The position numbers and the translations under genes are program-made. Below the pieces are notes generated by a model. That model was not told where the DNA came from and ran no database searches. It saw nothing but the letters and a program-made list of their open reading frames with translations. From Chlamydiales bacterium (GTDB lineage Bacteria > Chlamydiota > Chlamydiia > Chlamydiales > Criblamydiaceae), in contig JACKPN010000004.1 of assembly GCA_024233575.1 (NCBI GenBank), positions 62,001 to 126,000 on the forward strand: a stretch of 64,000 nt of DNA. The letters are read 5' to 3'. Positions 10,172 to 19,777 of this stretch are shown in pieces. Each line of letters starts with the position of its first letter. Within the stretch, counting starts at the first letter, position 1.

Positions 10172-10672
10172 ATGGCTGTTGCCGTCGATACTTGGGAGGA
10201 ACGCTGTCAAAAGAAGTACATCGTTCCTGAGTTGATTGAGGAAAAAGCCGCGTCGTTGAAGTCCGAAGGGAAATCGATTGCTACGTTGAACGGATCTTTC
10301 GATCTTCTTCATGCGGGTCATCTTCACATGATTTATGAAGCATCCAAGCAAGCCGATGTGTTGATAGTAGCGCTTAATACCGATGAGTCGATTCAGCAGT
10401 ATAAAAGCGAGGATCGACCGATCATTCCCCTGCCTTATCGAGCGCAGATGATGGCGGCAATCGGCTTTGTCGGTTACGTTACCTGGTTTGCTGAGACTGA
10501 CCCGCGTGCTTTGTTGAGAAAGATATCTCCCGATGTTCATGTTAATGGGGCTGAATATGGGGAGCAGTGCCTGGAAGCTGAGGTTGTTAAACAAGGCGGC
10601 GGTCGTATCCATATTGTTGAGCTGGTCCCAGGGCTATCCACTTCAGAAATTATTAAGAAAATCAAAGGATAG
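10172..10672 (+). CDS. rfaE2: D-glycero-beta-D-manno-heptose 1-phosphate adenylyltransferase
   Basis: This stand-alone cytidylyltransferase-fold enzyme adds AMP to heptose-1-phosphate to make ADP-heptose, the precursor of inner-core LPS. Residues 43-55 read GSFDLLHAGHLHM with the HxGH nucleotide-binding motif, and the C-terminus has the LVPGLSTSEII signature of the RfaE domain II group. At 166 residues it is the single-domain form, so the kinase half (HldE domain I) must be encoded elsewhere if the pathway is complete. It lies 3 bp after lon and 2 bp before the rhomboid gene, indicating one transcript. Confidence 0.87.
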   Translation: MAVAVDTWEERCQKKYIVPELIEEKAASLKSEGKSIATLNGSFDLLHAGHLHMIYEASKQADVLIVALNTDESIQQYKSEDRPIIPLPYRAQMMAAIGFVGYVTWFAETDPRALLRKISPDVHVNGAEYGEQCLEAEVVKQGGGRIHIVELVPGLSTSEIIKKIKG

Positions 10673-10674
10673 TC

Positions 10675-11853
10675 ATGCGTCTTCTAGCAACTTTTACAGA
10701 TCCAAAAGAAGCGCGCGCTTTTGCAGCATTTTTAACGGACCAAGGTGTTGCTGTTAATCTTGAAGAGGCGTCAAACACCGACTGGGGCAGCGATGAATAT
10801 GGCGTACTTCAAACAAGCTTATGGATTATTGAAGAAGATGATTTTGAAACGGCTTACAAATGGTTGGAGAGTTTCCAGCATGATCCTAACGATCCGATTT
10901 TTCAGGCCAAGGTAGATACGATCATTTCTTTGTCTCAGCTAGAGAGCAATGTCCAACAAAGCCAAGAACCCTCCCAGTCCAGAAAGACACCGGTTGTGCC
11001 TGTCATGAAAGAACGGGTAACACTCTTCGTTCTTATACTGTGTATTCTGGTTTTTGTTATCACTCAGGTTACGGCACCGCGGTTTACTTCATACCCTCCT
11101 AACGTCCCTCTCGGTCCTCTATTTGCTTCGCCGACGCAGAGAGTGATGATGTATGATTGGCCTGAAGCTTACGCTATTTTGAGTCGTGTGGTTAATGCTT
11201 ATGGTATGAAAGGGCTGGAAAATCCTGCTTCGATGCCCCCGGAAGGAAAATATTTATTGAACCAGTTTCACGAGACTCCTTACTGGCATGGCATTTATGA
11301 TCAAGTGGTCAGTTATTTCAAAACGGTGCAATTCAACTGGAATTTTTCCGCTCCGATGTTTGAGAAGATTGGTAAGGGAGAGCTGTGGCGTCTAATTACT
11401 CCGTGCTTCTTGCATGCCGATATTTTTCATATTTTGTTTAATATGTTGTGGTTGGTGGTTCTAGGGAGACAGATCGAACCGCGTCTTGGCGTTATACGCT
11501 ATATCATTTTGATCGTCCTTTCCGGAATTATCTCTAATACGGCCCAGTATCTAATGTCCGGTTCTAATTTTATTGGCTTCTCCGGCGTTGTATGCGCAAT
11601 GATCGCCTTTATCTGGACCCGGCAAAAGGTGGCTCCTTGGGAAGGATATCAATTACAGGCGATGACGCGCATCTTTATCGCTCTCTTTATCTTAGCGATT
11701 TTTGGCCTTCAGATACTCTTTTTTGTTTTGGATATCCTCAATATCGCCACTGTTTCTGCGGGGATCGCCAATACGGCGCATATTGTTGGAGCTGTCATTG
11801 GTTTCTTATTGGCACGCAGCGATGCCTTTAGCTGGCAGAAAAGTAAAGCGTGA
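10675..11853 (+). CDS. Rhomboid-family intramembrane serine protease
   Basis: Rhomboids cut transmembrane helices inside the membrane with a Ser-His dyad. The 392-residue protein has a soluble N-terminal domain (about 1-105, resembling the GlpG cytoplasmic domain), then about six membrane segments from residue 115. The dyad is visible as Ser303 in GFSGVVCAM and His369 in NTAHIVGAVIGF. The loop-1 and helix-2 signature WRLITPCFLHADIFHILFNM (238-257) is typical. A long loop (about 133-220) after the first membrane segment is unusual and would lie outside the membrane core. Substrates cannot be inferred. Confidence 0.9.
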   Translation: MRLLATFTDPKEARAFAAFLTDQGVAVNLEEASNTDWGSDEYGVLQTSLWIIEEDDFETAYKWLESFQHDPNDPIFQAKVDTIISLSQLESNVQQSQEPSQSRKTPVVPVMKERVTLFVLILCILVFVITQVTAPRFTSYPPNVPLGPLFASPTQRVMMYDWPEAYAILSRVVNAYGMKGLENPASMPPEGKYLLNQFHETPYWHGIYDQVVSYFKTVQFNWNFSAPMFEKIGKGELWRLITPCFLHADIFHILFNMLWLVVLGRQIEPRLGVIRYIILIVLSGIISNTAQYLMSGSNFIGFSGVVCAMIAFIWTRQKVAPWEGYQLQAMTRIFIALFILAIFGLQILFFVLDILNIATVSAGIANTAHIVGAVIGFLLARSDAFSWQKSKA

Positions 11854-11895
11854 TTTTTCTTCCCTGTTACAGTAGTAATGCGTATAATGCTCCCT

Positions 11896-12822
11896 ATGAG
11901 TGTTAGAGACCTTACTATATTAGGCTGTTCTAGTCAGCAACCCACCCGTCATCGTAATCATGGCGCTTACCTTTTTCGTTGGAATGAGGAAGGATTGCTC
12001 TTTGATCCCGGCGAAGGGACCCAGAGGCAGTTTATCTATGCCAATATAGCTCCTACAGTAGTCAATAGGATATTCATCTCCCACTTTCACGGTGATCACT
12101 GCCTCGGATTGGGATCTTTTTTGATGCGGTTAAATTTAGACAAGGTCACCCATCCGATCCACGTATACTATCCGGCGAGCGGTAAAAAATATTTTGATCG
12201 CCTGAGGTATGGGACTGTTTATCATGAAAACATTCAGGTTGTCGAACACCCTGTATCGGAAGCAGGTCTAGTTGAAGATTGCGGAACCTTTAAAATTGAA
12301 GCTGTTTTCCTTGAGCATAGTATAGAGAACCTGGGGTGGCGCATTACCGAACCGGACAGCAGAAAGTATGAGCGCAAGCTGCTCCAGGAAGCGGGAATCA
12401 AAGGTCCATTGGTTAGAGAATTAGAAGAAAATGGATTTATTGAGGTTGAAGGCAAGCGTGTTTCTATAGATGACGTTAGCTGGATACGACAAGGCGATAG
12501 CATAGCCGTGGTAATCGACACCCGTTATTGCCAAAACGCCATCGACATCGCACGCGGCGCTCAGATTTTGCTTTGTGAAAGCACATACCTTGAAGATAAT
12601 CGCAAGCTTGCACATAAACATTTCCACATGACTGCAAAGCAAGCAGCAGCGATTGCGAAAGAGGCTGATGTCGACCATTTAGTTCTAACTCACTTCTCGG
12701 CAAGATATCTTTCATCTAAAGCTTTTGAGGAAGAAGCTAAGGAAGTATTTCCCCACGTGACAGCTGCCGAGGACCTCAAGCGCGTTCCTTTCCCAAAAAC
12801 GTTTAGAAAAAAAACTTCCTAG
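11896..12822 (+). CDS. rnz: Ribonuclease Z (tRNA 3' endonuclease)
   Basis: RNase Z trims the 3' end of tRNA precursors using a two-zinc metallo-beta-lactamase fold. Motif II appears as SHFHGDHCLG, and later His/Asp ligands sit in DTRYCQ and LTHFSARY. The start chosen is the Met giving MSVRDLTILGCSSQQPTRHR, which matches the chlamydial homologue (CT346-type). An in-frame ATG at 11878 would add six residues. The gene lies between the rhomboid gene and xerC, the same rnz-xerC order as in Chlamydia. Confidence 0.93.
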   Translation: MSVRDLTILGCSSQQPTRHRNHGAYLFRWNEEGLLFDPGEGTQRQFIYANIAPTVVNRIFISHFHGDHCLGLGSFLMRLNLDKVTHPIHVYYPASGKKYFDRLRYGTVYHENIQVVEHPVSEAGLVEDCGTFKIEAVFLEHSIENLGWRITEPDSRKYERKLLQEAGIKGPLVRELEENGFIEVEGKRVSIDDVSWIRQGDSIAVVIDTRYCQNAIDIARGAQILLCESTYLEDNRKLAHKHFHMTAKQAAAIAKEADVDHLVLTHFSARYLSSKAFEEEAKEVFPHVTAAEDLKRVPFPKTFRKKTS

Positions 12823-12872
12823 ACATTATCGGACTCTTCCATTAATAATAACGGATACTGCAGGGGTACGAG

Positions 12873-13850
12873 ATGTTTATAAAGGCATGCTATCAATTTC
12901 TAGAGCATATGAAAGCGGTCAAAAATGCTTCAGAGCATACAATTCGCAATTATGCAATTGATCTTAATGCATTCAAACAGTTTCTTGAAAATCAGTGCCA
13001 GGCTCAAGAAACACCTCCGAAGATTGAGCATGAAACCCCCTACACTTCAAGGGATAGCAAGTGTGATGAGCTCCTCACTTTTGAACTGATCAACAGAAGG
13101 TCAATTCGCGGGTTTCTGGCAGAAATGACCAATAACAATCGCAGTAAACGGACTATTGTCAGGCGCCTTTCTTCCTTGAGGTCTTTTTTTAAATATTGCT
13201 TTGCCAAAAAAATAATTGACTGTAACCCGGCTGAAGATCTAGAAACGCCAAAGATAGAGAAAAAAATACCTTACTCTCTTTCTTATGAAGAAATTCAAAA
13301 ACTTTTTAACCAGCCGGATACGGCGACATTGCTTGGGTTCCGCGACCGGACCATTATGGAGTTGTTTTATAGCTCAGGTCTTCGTGTAAGCGAGCTGGTT
13401 TCGTTAAACCGTACGGATTTCGATGCTGCAAACTTTTTGCTTAAGTTACGTGGCAAGGGTAAAAAAGAACGGATTGTTCCGATCACGAAAAATGCTACGG
13501 AGTGGATACGGGCTTATCTAGAGCATCCGGAAAGGCATCAAGAGACTGCAGGGCACCTAGCTCAGCAGGATGAACAGGCAATCTTCCTGAATAGGCTGGG
13601 TACTCGCCTAACGACTCGTTCTGTAGATCGTAATTTTGACCGATACCTCACAGCTAGCGGGCTGGCAGGTAAAGTAACTCCGCACACGATCCGTCATACA
13701 ATCGCTACCCATTGGCTTGAAAATGGCATGGATCTTAAAACGATCCAGGTCCTTCTTGGTCATAGCACCTTGGCAACGACGACAATCTATACTCAGGTAT
13801 CGACCAGCCTGAAAAAGAAGGTCTACGATGAAGCCCACCCCCGTGCTTAA
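12873..13850 (+). CDS. xerC: Tyrosine recombinase XerC
   Basis: XerC acts with XerD at the dif site to resolve chromosome dimers. The 325-residue protein has the N-terminal SAM-like DNA-binding domain and a C-terminal catalytic domain. The active-site residues are visible: Arg in SSGLRVSELV, Lys in GKGKKERIVP, HxxR in TPHTIRHTIATH, His in LLGHSTLATT and Tyr in TTIYTQV. An insert of about 30 residues (near 48-75) in the N-terminal domain is longer than in E. coli XerC. Its place between rnz and the ABC-F gene matches chlamydial gene order, which supports a housekeeping XerC and not an island integrase. Confidence 0.93.
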   Translation: MFIKACYQFLEHMKAVKNASEHTIRNYAIDLNAFKQFLENQCQAQETPPKIEHETPYTSRDSKCDELLTFELINRRSIRGFLAEMTNNNRSKRTIVRRLSSLRSFFKYCFAKKIIDCNPAEDLETPKIEKKIPYSLSYEEIQKLFNQPDTATLLGFRDRTIMELFYSSGLRVSELVSLNRTDFDAANFLLKLRGKGKKERIVPITKNATEWIRAYLEHPERHQETAGHLAQQDEQAIFLNRLGTRLTTRSVDRNFDRYLTASGLAGKVTPHTIRHTIATHWLENGMDLKTIQVLLGHSTLATTTIYTQVSTSLKKKVYDEAHPRA

Positions 13851-13924
13851 GCATCAAAAAGCAGTTTCTTTTTAACGGCAATAGCACTATAATACATTTT
13901 CTATTTCAAAAAAGTGAGCAGGTT

Positions 13925-15511
13925 ATGACGATAGTAGTTTCCGAGTTGTCGAAGCAATATACTCATGTATTATTTGAAAATGTTAGTGTTGCTTTTAATC
14001 CTGGAGAAAAAGTAGGTCTGACAGGGCCGAACGGCGCCGGAAAGACCACTTTTATGCGAATCCTTATGGGTGATGAGGAGCCAACATCAGGATCGAAAAC
14101 TATTCCTGACCGAATCGGTATTTTAAGACAGAATATTGAGGCTTTTCGCGACCATACAGTGATTGATGCTGTGATCATGGGCAACGCGCGCCTTTGGAGC
14201 GCGATGCAAGAGCGGGACAGTCTGTATGAAGTTGAGATGACCGACGATGTGGGCATGCGGCTGGGCGAGTTAGAGGGTATCATTGCTGAAGAAGATGGCT
14301 ATTCGGCGGAATCGCAGGCAGAGGTGCTATTGACAGGTATCGGCATTGATGAAGAGTACTTGCATCTGAAGCTCGGTAACATCCCGAACGATCTCCAGTT
14401 CCGTGTTCTTCTTTGCCAGGCTTTGTTCGGTGAGCCGCAAGCTCTCCTACTCGACGAACCGACAAACCACTTGGATCTTGAGTCTATCACTTGGCTTGAG
14501 GATTTTCTGCATAACTACAATGGAACTCTCATTGTGATCAGCCACGACAGACACTTCCTCAACTCAGTGTGTACGCAAATTGCGGATATCGATTATGAAA
14601 CGATCATCATGTATCCGGGAAATTATGACGACATGATTGCTGCGAAGACCGCGGTGCGTTCTCGTGCAGAACAGGATGCCAAGGCTAAAGAAAAAAAGAT
14701 CGCTCAATTGAAAGAATTCGTTGCCCGCTTCTCTGCCGGTTCCCGCGCCAGCCAAGTTCAGTCGCGCGTGAAGCAGATGGACCGCTTGAAGCCTCAAGAC
14801 CTGAAAGAAAGCAACATCCAACGGCCTTATATCCGTTTTCAGTCTCCGGAAGTCCAGCCGGGAAAGATTGTGTTAACGGCACAGCATCTCTATAAGTCCT
14901 ACGACGACAATGATGTGATCAAAGATTTTTCGATCGAGATCCACCGCGGCGATAAGATTGCTGTCATTGGTAACAATGGACGTGGTAAGACAACGCTCCT
15001 GAAGATGCTTGCCGGCGTTCTAGAACCAGACGCGGGCAACGTTGAGAAGGGGCATAATGCGATCATCAGTTATTTTGCGCAGAACCACCACGATAACATC
15101 GATAAAGGGAAGAAGGGTAATTGCTTCGACTGGTTAAAAGAACAGAAACCGGACGCTTATGATCAGGATATTCGCGGCGTAATGGGAAAAATGCTTTTCA
15201 GTGGCGACGATGCTTTTAAAGCTGTATCAACTTTGTCAGGTGGTGAGACAGCACGACTTATTATCGCGAAAATGATGCTAACGGACCATAACGTATTGAT
15301 CATGGATGAACCTAACAACCACCTAGACCTCGAGGCTGTGTGCGCGTTGGGCTGGGGACTTAATGACTATAAAGGTACAGTCGTTTTTGCCAGCCACGAC
15401 CGAGATTTGATTAATGCCGTTGCGACGAAACTCATTATCTTTGAAGCTAATGGAATTCATATTTTTGATGGCAATCTTGAGGACTATTTGAGCAAAAAAG
15501 CGCAAGTATAG
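13925..15511 (+). CDS. ABC-F family ATPase, YbiT-like
   Basis: ABC-F proteins are soluble twin-ATPase translation factors that act at the ribosomal E site. The 528-residue product has two nucleotide-binding domains with Walker A motifs GPNGAGKTT (about 38) and GNNGRGKTT (about 352), linked by a charged helical segment. The first ABC signature is degenerate (NIPNDLQFRV instead of LSGG), as in YbiT relatives, while the second is intact (LSGGETARL). The second Walker B reads IMDEPNNHLD, with Asn where Thr is usual. Its position after xerC is conserved in Chlamydia. Nothing indicates a resistance-type ABC-F. Confidence 0.92.
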   Translation: MTIVVSELSKQYTHVLFENVSVAFNPGEKVGLTGPNGAGKTTFMRILMGDEEPTSGSKTIPDRIGILRQNIEAFRDHTVIDAVIMGNARLWSAMQERDSLYEVEMTDDVGMRLGELEGIIAEEDGYSAESQAEVLLTGIGIDEEYLHLKLGNIPNDLQFRVLLCQALFGEPQALLLDEPTNHLDLESITWLEDFLHNYNGTLIVISHDRHFLNSVCTQIADIDYETIIMYPGNYDDMIAAKTAVRSRAEQDAKAKEKKIAQLKEFVARFSAGSRASQVQSRVKQMDRLKPQDLKESNIQRPYIRFQSPEVQPGKIVLTAQHLYKSYDDNDVIKDFSIEIHRGDKIAVIGNNGRGKTTLLKMLAGVLEPDAGNVEKGHNAIISYFAQNHHDNIDKGKKGNCFDWLKEQKPDAYDQDIRGVMGKMLFSGDDAFKAVSTLSGGETARLIIAKMMLTDHNVLIMDEPNNHLDLEAVCALGWGLNDYKGTVVFASHDRDLINAVATKLIIFEANGIHIFDGNLEDYLSKKAQV

Positions 15512-15516
15512 AGAAG

Positions 15517-16293
15517 ATGAAAGGACACAGTTTTCATAGCAACGGATTTGCAAAAGGGAAGTTTCTTGGCCTTCCGCTGAAACAGCAGCATAAGAAATGC
15601 GCTGAAATTCTGCGAGCTGTCTATGAATACTCCTTACAACAGATGCCTATTGAGCCGCTTGTTGATCGGTATCACGAAATGCTCGAGTGGATGGGATTGG
15701 ATAAGCTCCCTTCAGGAGATATTAAAACGATAGCTGATAGATATCACGAACATTTAGAGTCCGCCGTCCAACACCTTAAAGAGCATAATCTACTCCCCTC
15801 TCTACGCCACGGCGACCGCGAGACCGCTGAGGAATCATGGCCATATGTGCTGTATCTTGACCGCTTACGTTCAGCATATAATGTTGGTAGTATCTTACGT
15901 ACGGTTGAAGGACTAGGGTTTGGTTCTGTGTATTTTCATGATCAGACGCCATTCATTGATCATCGCCAAGTTCAGCAGTCATCAATGGGGGCGTATGAGT
16001 GGACGTCATGTAAAAAAATCGAATCGTTGGATGATCTTCCTCGTCCTATCGTTGCCATGGATCCGAGCTCTGACGCCATCTCTGTATATGATTTTATTTT
16101 TCCGGAACATTTTACTCTCGTTTTAGGGAATGAGGAATATGGTTGTTCCGATGAGATTCTTAAAGCTGCCGATTTTTTGATTGAAGTGCCTATGCGTGGA
16201 AGAAAGAACTCACTGAATGTTGCCAATGCATTTGCCATTGCTGCCGGAGAAATTTATCGACAGCGTCACATTAAAGAGGATAGCCATGAGTAG
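15517..16293 (+). CDS. TrmH/SpoU-family RNA 2'-O-methyltransferase
   Basis: SpoU enzymes methylate the 2'-hydroxyl of rRNA or tRNA nucleotides with S-adenosylmethionine in a trefoil-knot fold. The three family motifs are visible: SAYNVGSILRTVEG (motif 1, about 117-130), LVLGNEEYGCSDEIL (motif 2) and VPMRGRKNSLNVANAFAI (motif 3). The N-terminal 100 residues are helical and unassigned. The RNA target is unknown. The stop overlaps the folE start by 8 nt, so translation is probably coupled. Confidence 0.88.
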   Translation: MKGHSFHSNGFAKGKFLGLPLKQQHKKCAEILRAVYEYSLQQMPIEPLVDRYHEMLEWMGLDKLPSGDIKTIADRYHEHLESAVQHLKEHNLLPSLRHGDRETAEESWPYVLYLDRLRSAYNVGSILRTVEGLGFGSVYFHDQTPFIDHRQVQQSSMGAYEWTSCKKIESLDDLPRPIVAMDPSSDAISVYDFIFPEHFTLVLGNEEYGCSDEILKAADFLIEVPMRGRKNSLNVANAFAIAAGEIYRQRHIKEDSHE

Positions 16294-16915
16294 CACTGCC
16301 GAAGATTTCGAAAGTCCGATAAGTTTTGAAGTCGCTAGTGATTCCAAGGACAAACAGGTTCTTTACATTGCCAAACGCATGCGTGAGATCATGACGATAG
16401 GCCTTGGAATGACGCTCGATGAATCGACCGAGAACACGCCGGAGCGTGTTGCGCGCATGTGGGTTAACGAACTGTTTATGGGATTAGATGAAGATAACTA
16501 TCCAGATGTCAGCTTGTTTGATAATCCTAATAAAAAAAATCCGGAAATGATCTTCACAAAGGTGGATTTCACTAGTATTTGCGAACACCATTTACTCCCC
16601 TTCCGTGGCGAGGCTTACATTGCCTATATCCCGAAAGAGTATGTCGTTGGACTATCAAAGATTCCTCGTATTGTCAATTTCTTTGCTGCTCGTCCTCAGA
16701 TGCAGGAGCGTCTCACACGACAAATATCCGACAGTCTCGCGGAGAAGTTGGAAACGGAAGACGTTGCCATCCTGATCAAAGCAAGTCATGATTGCATGTC
16801 CTGTCGGGGCGTAGAAGCTAAGAACAGCTATGCTGTAACCGGTGTGTTTCTGGGAGAGTTTTTAGAAAATAAAGATCTGAAGCAGACCTTTTATCAACAG
16901 ACATATTCTAACTAA
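16286..16915 (+). CDS. folE: GTP cyclohydrolase I
   Basis: FolE converts GTP to 7,8-dihydroneopterin triphosphate, the first step of folate (and other pterin) synthesis. The zinc ligands are visible in SICEHHLLPF and CMSCRGV, and the GLSKIPRIVNFFAARPQMQERLT block is typical of type IA enzymes. The start at 16286 is chosen because AAGAGGA lies 5 bp upstream and it gives the normal length of 209 residues. A longer frame opens at 16217 inside the methyltransferase gene but lacks support. Confidence 0.95.
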   Translation: MSSTAEDFESPISFEVASDSKDKQVLYIAKRMREIMTIGLGMTLDESTENTPERVARMWVNELFMGLDEDNYPDVSLFDNPNKKNPEMIFTKVDFTSICEHHLLPFRGEAYIAYIPKEYVVGLSKIPRIVNFFAARPQMQERLTRQISDSLAEKLETEDVAILIKASHDCMSCRGVEAKNSYAVTGVFLGEFLENKDLKQTFYQQTYSN

Positions 16916-16920
16916 AAAAG

Positions 16921-17269
16921 TTCGGGAAGACGATAAGCCGGATTCTGTCCCTGGCATTGCTGCCATTAGGCGATCATTCCTCTAGGAGCTTTGTCGCCAA
17001 AGCCCTCAAGCAACACATCTAAAGCACAGCGGAGAGCTGTATTGCTTTAAATCGGTTTTGCATCGGATAGGGTTTGCCACCTGTCCAAGTTACCTTGATC
17101 AGGGCCTGCTCTCGAAGCAGGCATTTCACCCTCCCTGCAGCCAGGCTGCAGCGGTATGTTTTCTGTTGCACTTTCCGTAGCCTTGCGGCCCCCAGCCTTT
17201 CGCTGGTATCCTCTCCTGCGATGTCCAGACTTTCCTCCGTCGAAACGGCGACCGCCTGTCTTCCCGAAC
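16921..17269 (-). ncRNA. rnpB: RNase P RNA (bacterial type A-like)
   Basis: Read on the minus strand, this stretch shows the universally conserved RNase P RNA pieces. Near the 5' end are GGAGGAAAGTCTGGACA (P4 5' half and J3/4 region) and ACAGAAAACATACCGC, then GGGAGGGTGAAATG, and near the 3' end ACAGAATCCGGCTTA (P4 3' half). The ends GTTCGGGAAGAC and GTCTTCCCGAAC pair as P1, which sets the boundaries. RNase P RNA is the catalytic subunit that matures tRNA 5' ends. It lies 6 bp downstream of cdsZ on the same strand. Confidence 0.95.
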
Positions 17270-17275
17270 AAAAAA

Positions 17276-18055
17276 TTAGGTTGTTGTACGTGTACGGCGG
17301 CGACGACGGGTAGCCACTGCGGTACCATCGACAACTTCACCTTCTTGCCAGTAATGAATACGTGAGCAGTGCTCACAGAAGATCAGTCTCTCTCCCTTAC
17401 GTACGATATTTTCGTGTTGCGCGGTGATGGTAATGTGGCATCCGCTGCAGCAACGATTTTCGATAGGAACAACGACGCGGTCCTTCTTGTTGCGAAGCAG
17501 TCTTTCATAGATAGCGAAGACTTCAGGATCTGCATTGGCAACGAGGCTGTCGCGCTGCTCTTTAAGCTCACGTCCTTCATGGTTGATCTTCGTGATCCTC
17601 TCATGAATCTCAGCTTCAAGTACTTTACTACTTTCACTAGTCGATTCCAGGCTTTCTTTCAAGCTCTTCATCAGGTCCTCTTCTGCAACCTGCTGATCGT
17701 AGAGATCACTAAGGATCTGCTCTTTTGCAGCTCTTTGCTTGTCAGCGGCAGACATTTCATGGCTAAGCGCATTGAATTCGTCAACTTTTTTGACGGCATT
17801 CTGTTGCTGTTCCAGCTTTTGAATTTTTTCTTTGATCTCCTCGAGCTCGCCTTCTCCAAGACGGATCTGAGTCTTGATGTCGAAGATTTCGCTCTCTTTC
17901 ATGTGCACTTTAGTTTGAAGATCTTTCTTGATAGCGTTGATATTATCGAGTTCCTTCTGACGCTCGTTTTTTAGACGCATCAGCTGGATCATTTGCATAT
18001 CCAGTTCTTGGACTTCGAGAATCGTCTTAAGAGAATCTTGGAGAGCTTGTTGCAT
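17276..18055 (-). CDS. Coiled-coil zinc-ribbon protein, CT398/CdsZ type
   Basis: The 259-residue protein is a long antiparallel-type coiled coil (about 1-190) followed by a C4 zinc ribbon: CCSGCH near 203 and CEHC near 228. This is the layout of C. trachomatis CT398 (CdsZ), reported to bind sigma-54 and type III secretion parts. The C-terminus ends in an odd RRRRRTRTTT tail, which could bind nucleic acid. It is divergent from glyA across a 192-bp gap and has rnpB directly downstream. The assignment rests on architecture and chlamydial context. Confidence 0.8.
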   Translation of the reverse strand: MQQALQDSLKTILEVQELDMQMIQLMRLKNERQKELDNINAIKKDLQTKVHMKESEIFDIKTQIRLGEGELEEIKEKIQKLEQQQNAVKKVDEFNALSHEMSAADKQRAAKEQILSDLYDQQVAEEDLMKSLKESLESTSESSKVLEAEIHERITKINHEGRELKEQRDSLVANADPEVFAIYERLLRNKKDRVVVPIENRCCSGCHITITAQHENIVRKGERLIFCEHCSRIHYWQEGEVVDGTAVATRRRRRTRTTT

Positions 18056-18247
18056 AATATTCCTTGAATTTTTTGATGGAATCGACTGGTTTGTAAAAAA
18101 TATTTATCTACCCAGATAAGATACCTGTTTGGAGCTTATTTCTCAAGAAAAATGTGTATTTTAAGGGGGTGTAACGATTAGATTTACAAATTATTCCCCT
18201 TCGCTGACAATGATATCTTAAAAATGTGCCGTTTAGGAGCTTTTATT

Positions 18248-19726
18248 ATGCCATTATTAGAGAAATATTTAAACAAAGAAGATCAAAAAAGCCGAGATTC
18301 TGCAGCAATCGCCTATTTAGCGGCCCTTGATCATGTCGGACAGGCTTTTCCTGAAATTCGTAATAGCATAATTCAGGAGCTGCGTGATCAGCGTTCCTAC
18401 TTGAAATTAATCGCCTCGGAAAACTACTCATCTTTAGCAGTGCAGTTGGCGATGGGAAATCTGCTGACCGACAAGTATGCTGAAGGATACTCTCATCATC
18501 GTTTTTATGCAGGATGCGATAACGTTGACGCTGTTGAAGATGCTGCTGTGCAAGAGTTGAAATCGCTCTTTGGCTGCCAGCATGCTTATGTGCAGCCCCA
18601 TTCCGGTGCAGATGCCAACATTATTGCTATGCTTGCTGTGTTATTCACTCGTGTGCAGAGTCCTGAGGTAGAGCGGCTTGGTAAGAAAAGTCTCGATGAG
18701 CTTACGTCTGAAGAGCATGAACAGGTAAGGAAGCTGCTGCTATCGCAGAAATTATTGGGCATGTCGCTGAACTCTGGCGGCCATCTGACGCACGGATATC
18801 GGCATAATATCTCATCAAAGTTGATGCAGGCTTCGGGTTATGAAGTTGATTTTGCTACTGGTGTCATCGATTACGAAAAGCTGGCAAAGCAGGTCAAAGA
18901 GGAGAAGCCGTTGATCCTTCTTGCCGGTTACTCTGCTCATCCTAGACGTTTAAATTTTGCCAAAATGCGTGAGATTGCCGATTCAGTAGGCGCTGTGCTG
19001 TGGGTTGACATGGCGCATTTTGCCGGTCTTGTTGCAGGAAAGGTCTTTGTTGGCGATGAAGACCCGATCCCCCATGCGCATATTGTCACTTCGACGACGC
19101 ACAAAACCTTGCGCGGTCCACGAGGCGGTGTCATTATGTGTACAGATGAGTTTGCTGAAATGGTTAATAAAGGTTGTCCGTTGGTGATGGGCGGTCCTTT
19201 GCCTCATGTGATCGCAGCTAAGGCTATTGCATTCCGCGAAGCGAACACTCCTGCATTCCGCAACTATGCTGCACAGGTAGTTGAAAATGCAAATGCTCTT
19301 GCTGAACAACTGCAAAAGCGCGGTATTCAGGTGTTGACCGGAGGAACGGAAAACCATATGGTGCTTCTTAACCTTACGTCTTTAGGAATCACAGGACGTC
19401 AGGCGGAACGTGCTTTGCGTGATGCTCATATGACGGTCAACCGCAATGCGATACCGAACGATCCTAACGGTCCTTGGTACACGAGCGGCATCCGTATTGG
19501 TTCTCCGGCGTTGACAACTTTGGGCATGCAAGAAGATGAAATGCGAGAAGTAGCGGATAGCATTGCCGATGTGCTTACTCATACACGGCCAGCGGTTGTT
19601 GAGAAAACGGGACAGCCGAGCAAAGCGAATTATTCTATTGATGAAGTTGTATTAGAAAAGGTGATTGGTAGGACGTCAGAACTGCTTTCGTCGTTCCCTC
19701 TTTATCCGGAAATTGTTATCGACTGA
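18248..19726 (+). CDS. glyA: Serine hydroxymethyltransferase
   Basis: GlyA is a PLP enzyme that interconverts serine and glycine and feeds one-carbon units to tetrahydrofolate. The PLP lysine lies in TSTTHKTLRGPRGG, and the N-terminal ASENYSS and KYAEGYSHHRFYAG blocks are typical. The 492-residue length (from 18248) is longer than the 415-420 of E. coli because of an insert near residues 130-180, a feature shared with chlamydial GlyA. The start is set by AGGAG at 18235-18239, 8 bp before the ATG. clpP, dapF and the UPF0158 gene follow as in Chlamydia. Confidence 0.96.
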   Translation: MPLLEKYLNKEDQKSRDSAAIAYLAALDHVGQAFPEIRNSIIQELRDQRSYLKLIASENYSSLAVQLAMGNLLTDKYAEGYSHHRFYAGCDNVDAVEDAAVQELKSLFGCQHAYVQPHSGADANIIAMLAVLFTRVQSPEVERLGKKSLDELTSEEHEQVRKLLLSQKLLGMSLNSGGHLTHGYRHNISSKLMQASGYEVDFATGVIDYEKLAKQVKEEKPLILLAGYSAHPRRLNFAKMREIADSVGAVLWVDMAHFAGLVAGKVFVGDEDPIPHAHIVTSTTHKTLRGPRGGVIMCTDEFAEMVNKGCPLVMGGPLPHVIAAKAIAFREANTPAFRNYAAQVVENANALAEQLQKRGIQVLTGGTENHMVLLNLTSLGITGRQAERALRDAHMTVNRNAIPNDPNGPWYTSGIRIGSPALTTLGMQEDEMREVADSIADVLTHTRPAVVEKTGQPSKANYSIDEVVLEKVIGRTSELLSSFPLYPEIVID

Positions 19727-19777
19727 TAATTTCCTTGAATTCACAAAGCAAAGACCTGATAATGGAGAAGTAATTTA

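Noticed and set aside
12873..13850. Tyrosine recombinase as an island integrase
   Set aside because: It sits in the conserved chlamydial rnz-xerC-ABC-F order and is far from the island, so it is the housekeeping XerC.
13925..15511. Antibiotic-resistance ABC-F
   Set aside because: The degenerate first signature and gene order match the YbiT-like housekeeping group, not target-protection proteins.
16217..16285. Upstream extension of folE
   Set aside because: It lies inside the methyltransferase gene in another frame, and the downstream ATG has a good ribosome-binding site and family-like length.
17047..17376. Open frames across the RNase P RNA region
   Set aside because: They overlap the conserved catalytic RNA on both strands and have no family features.
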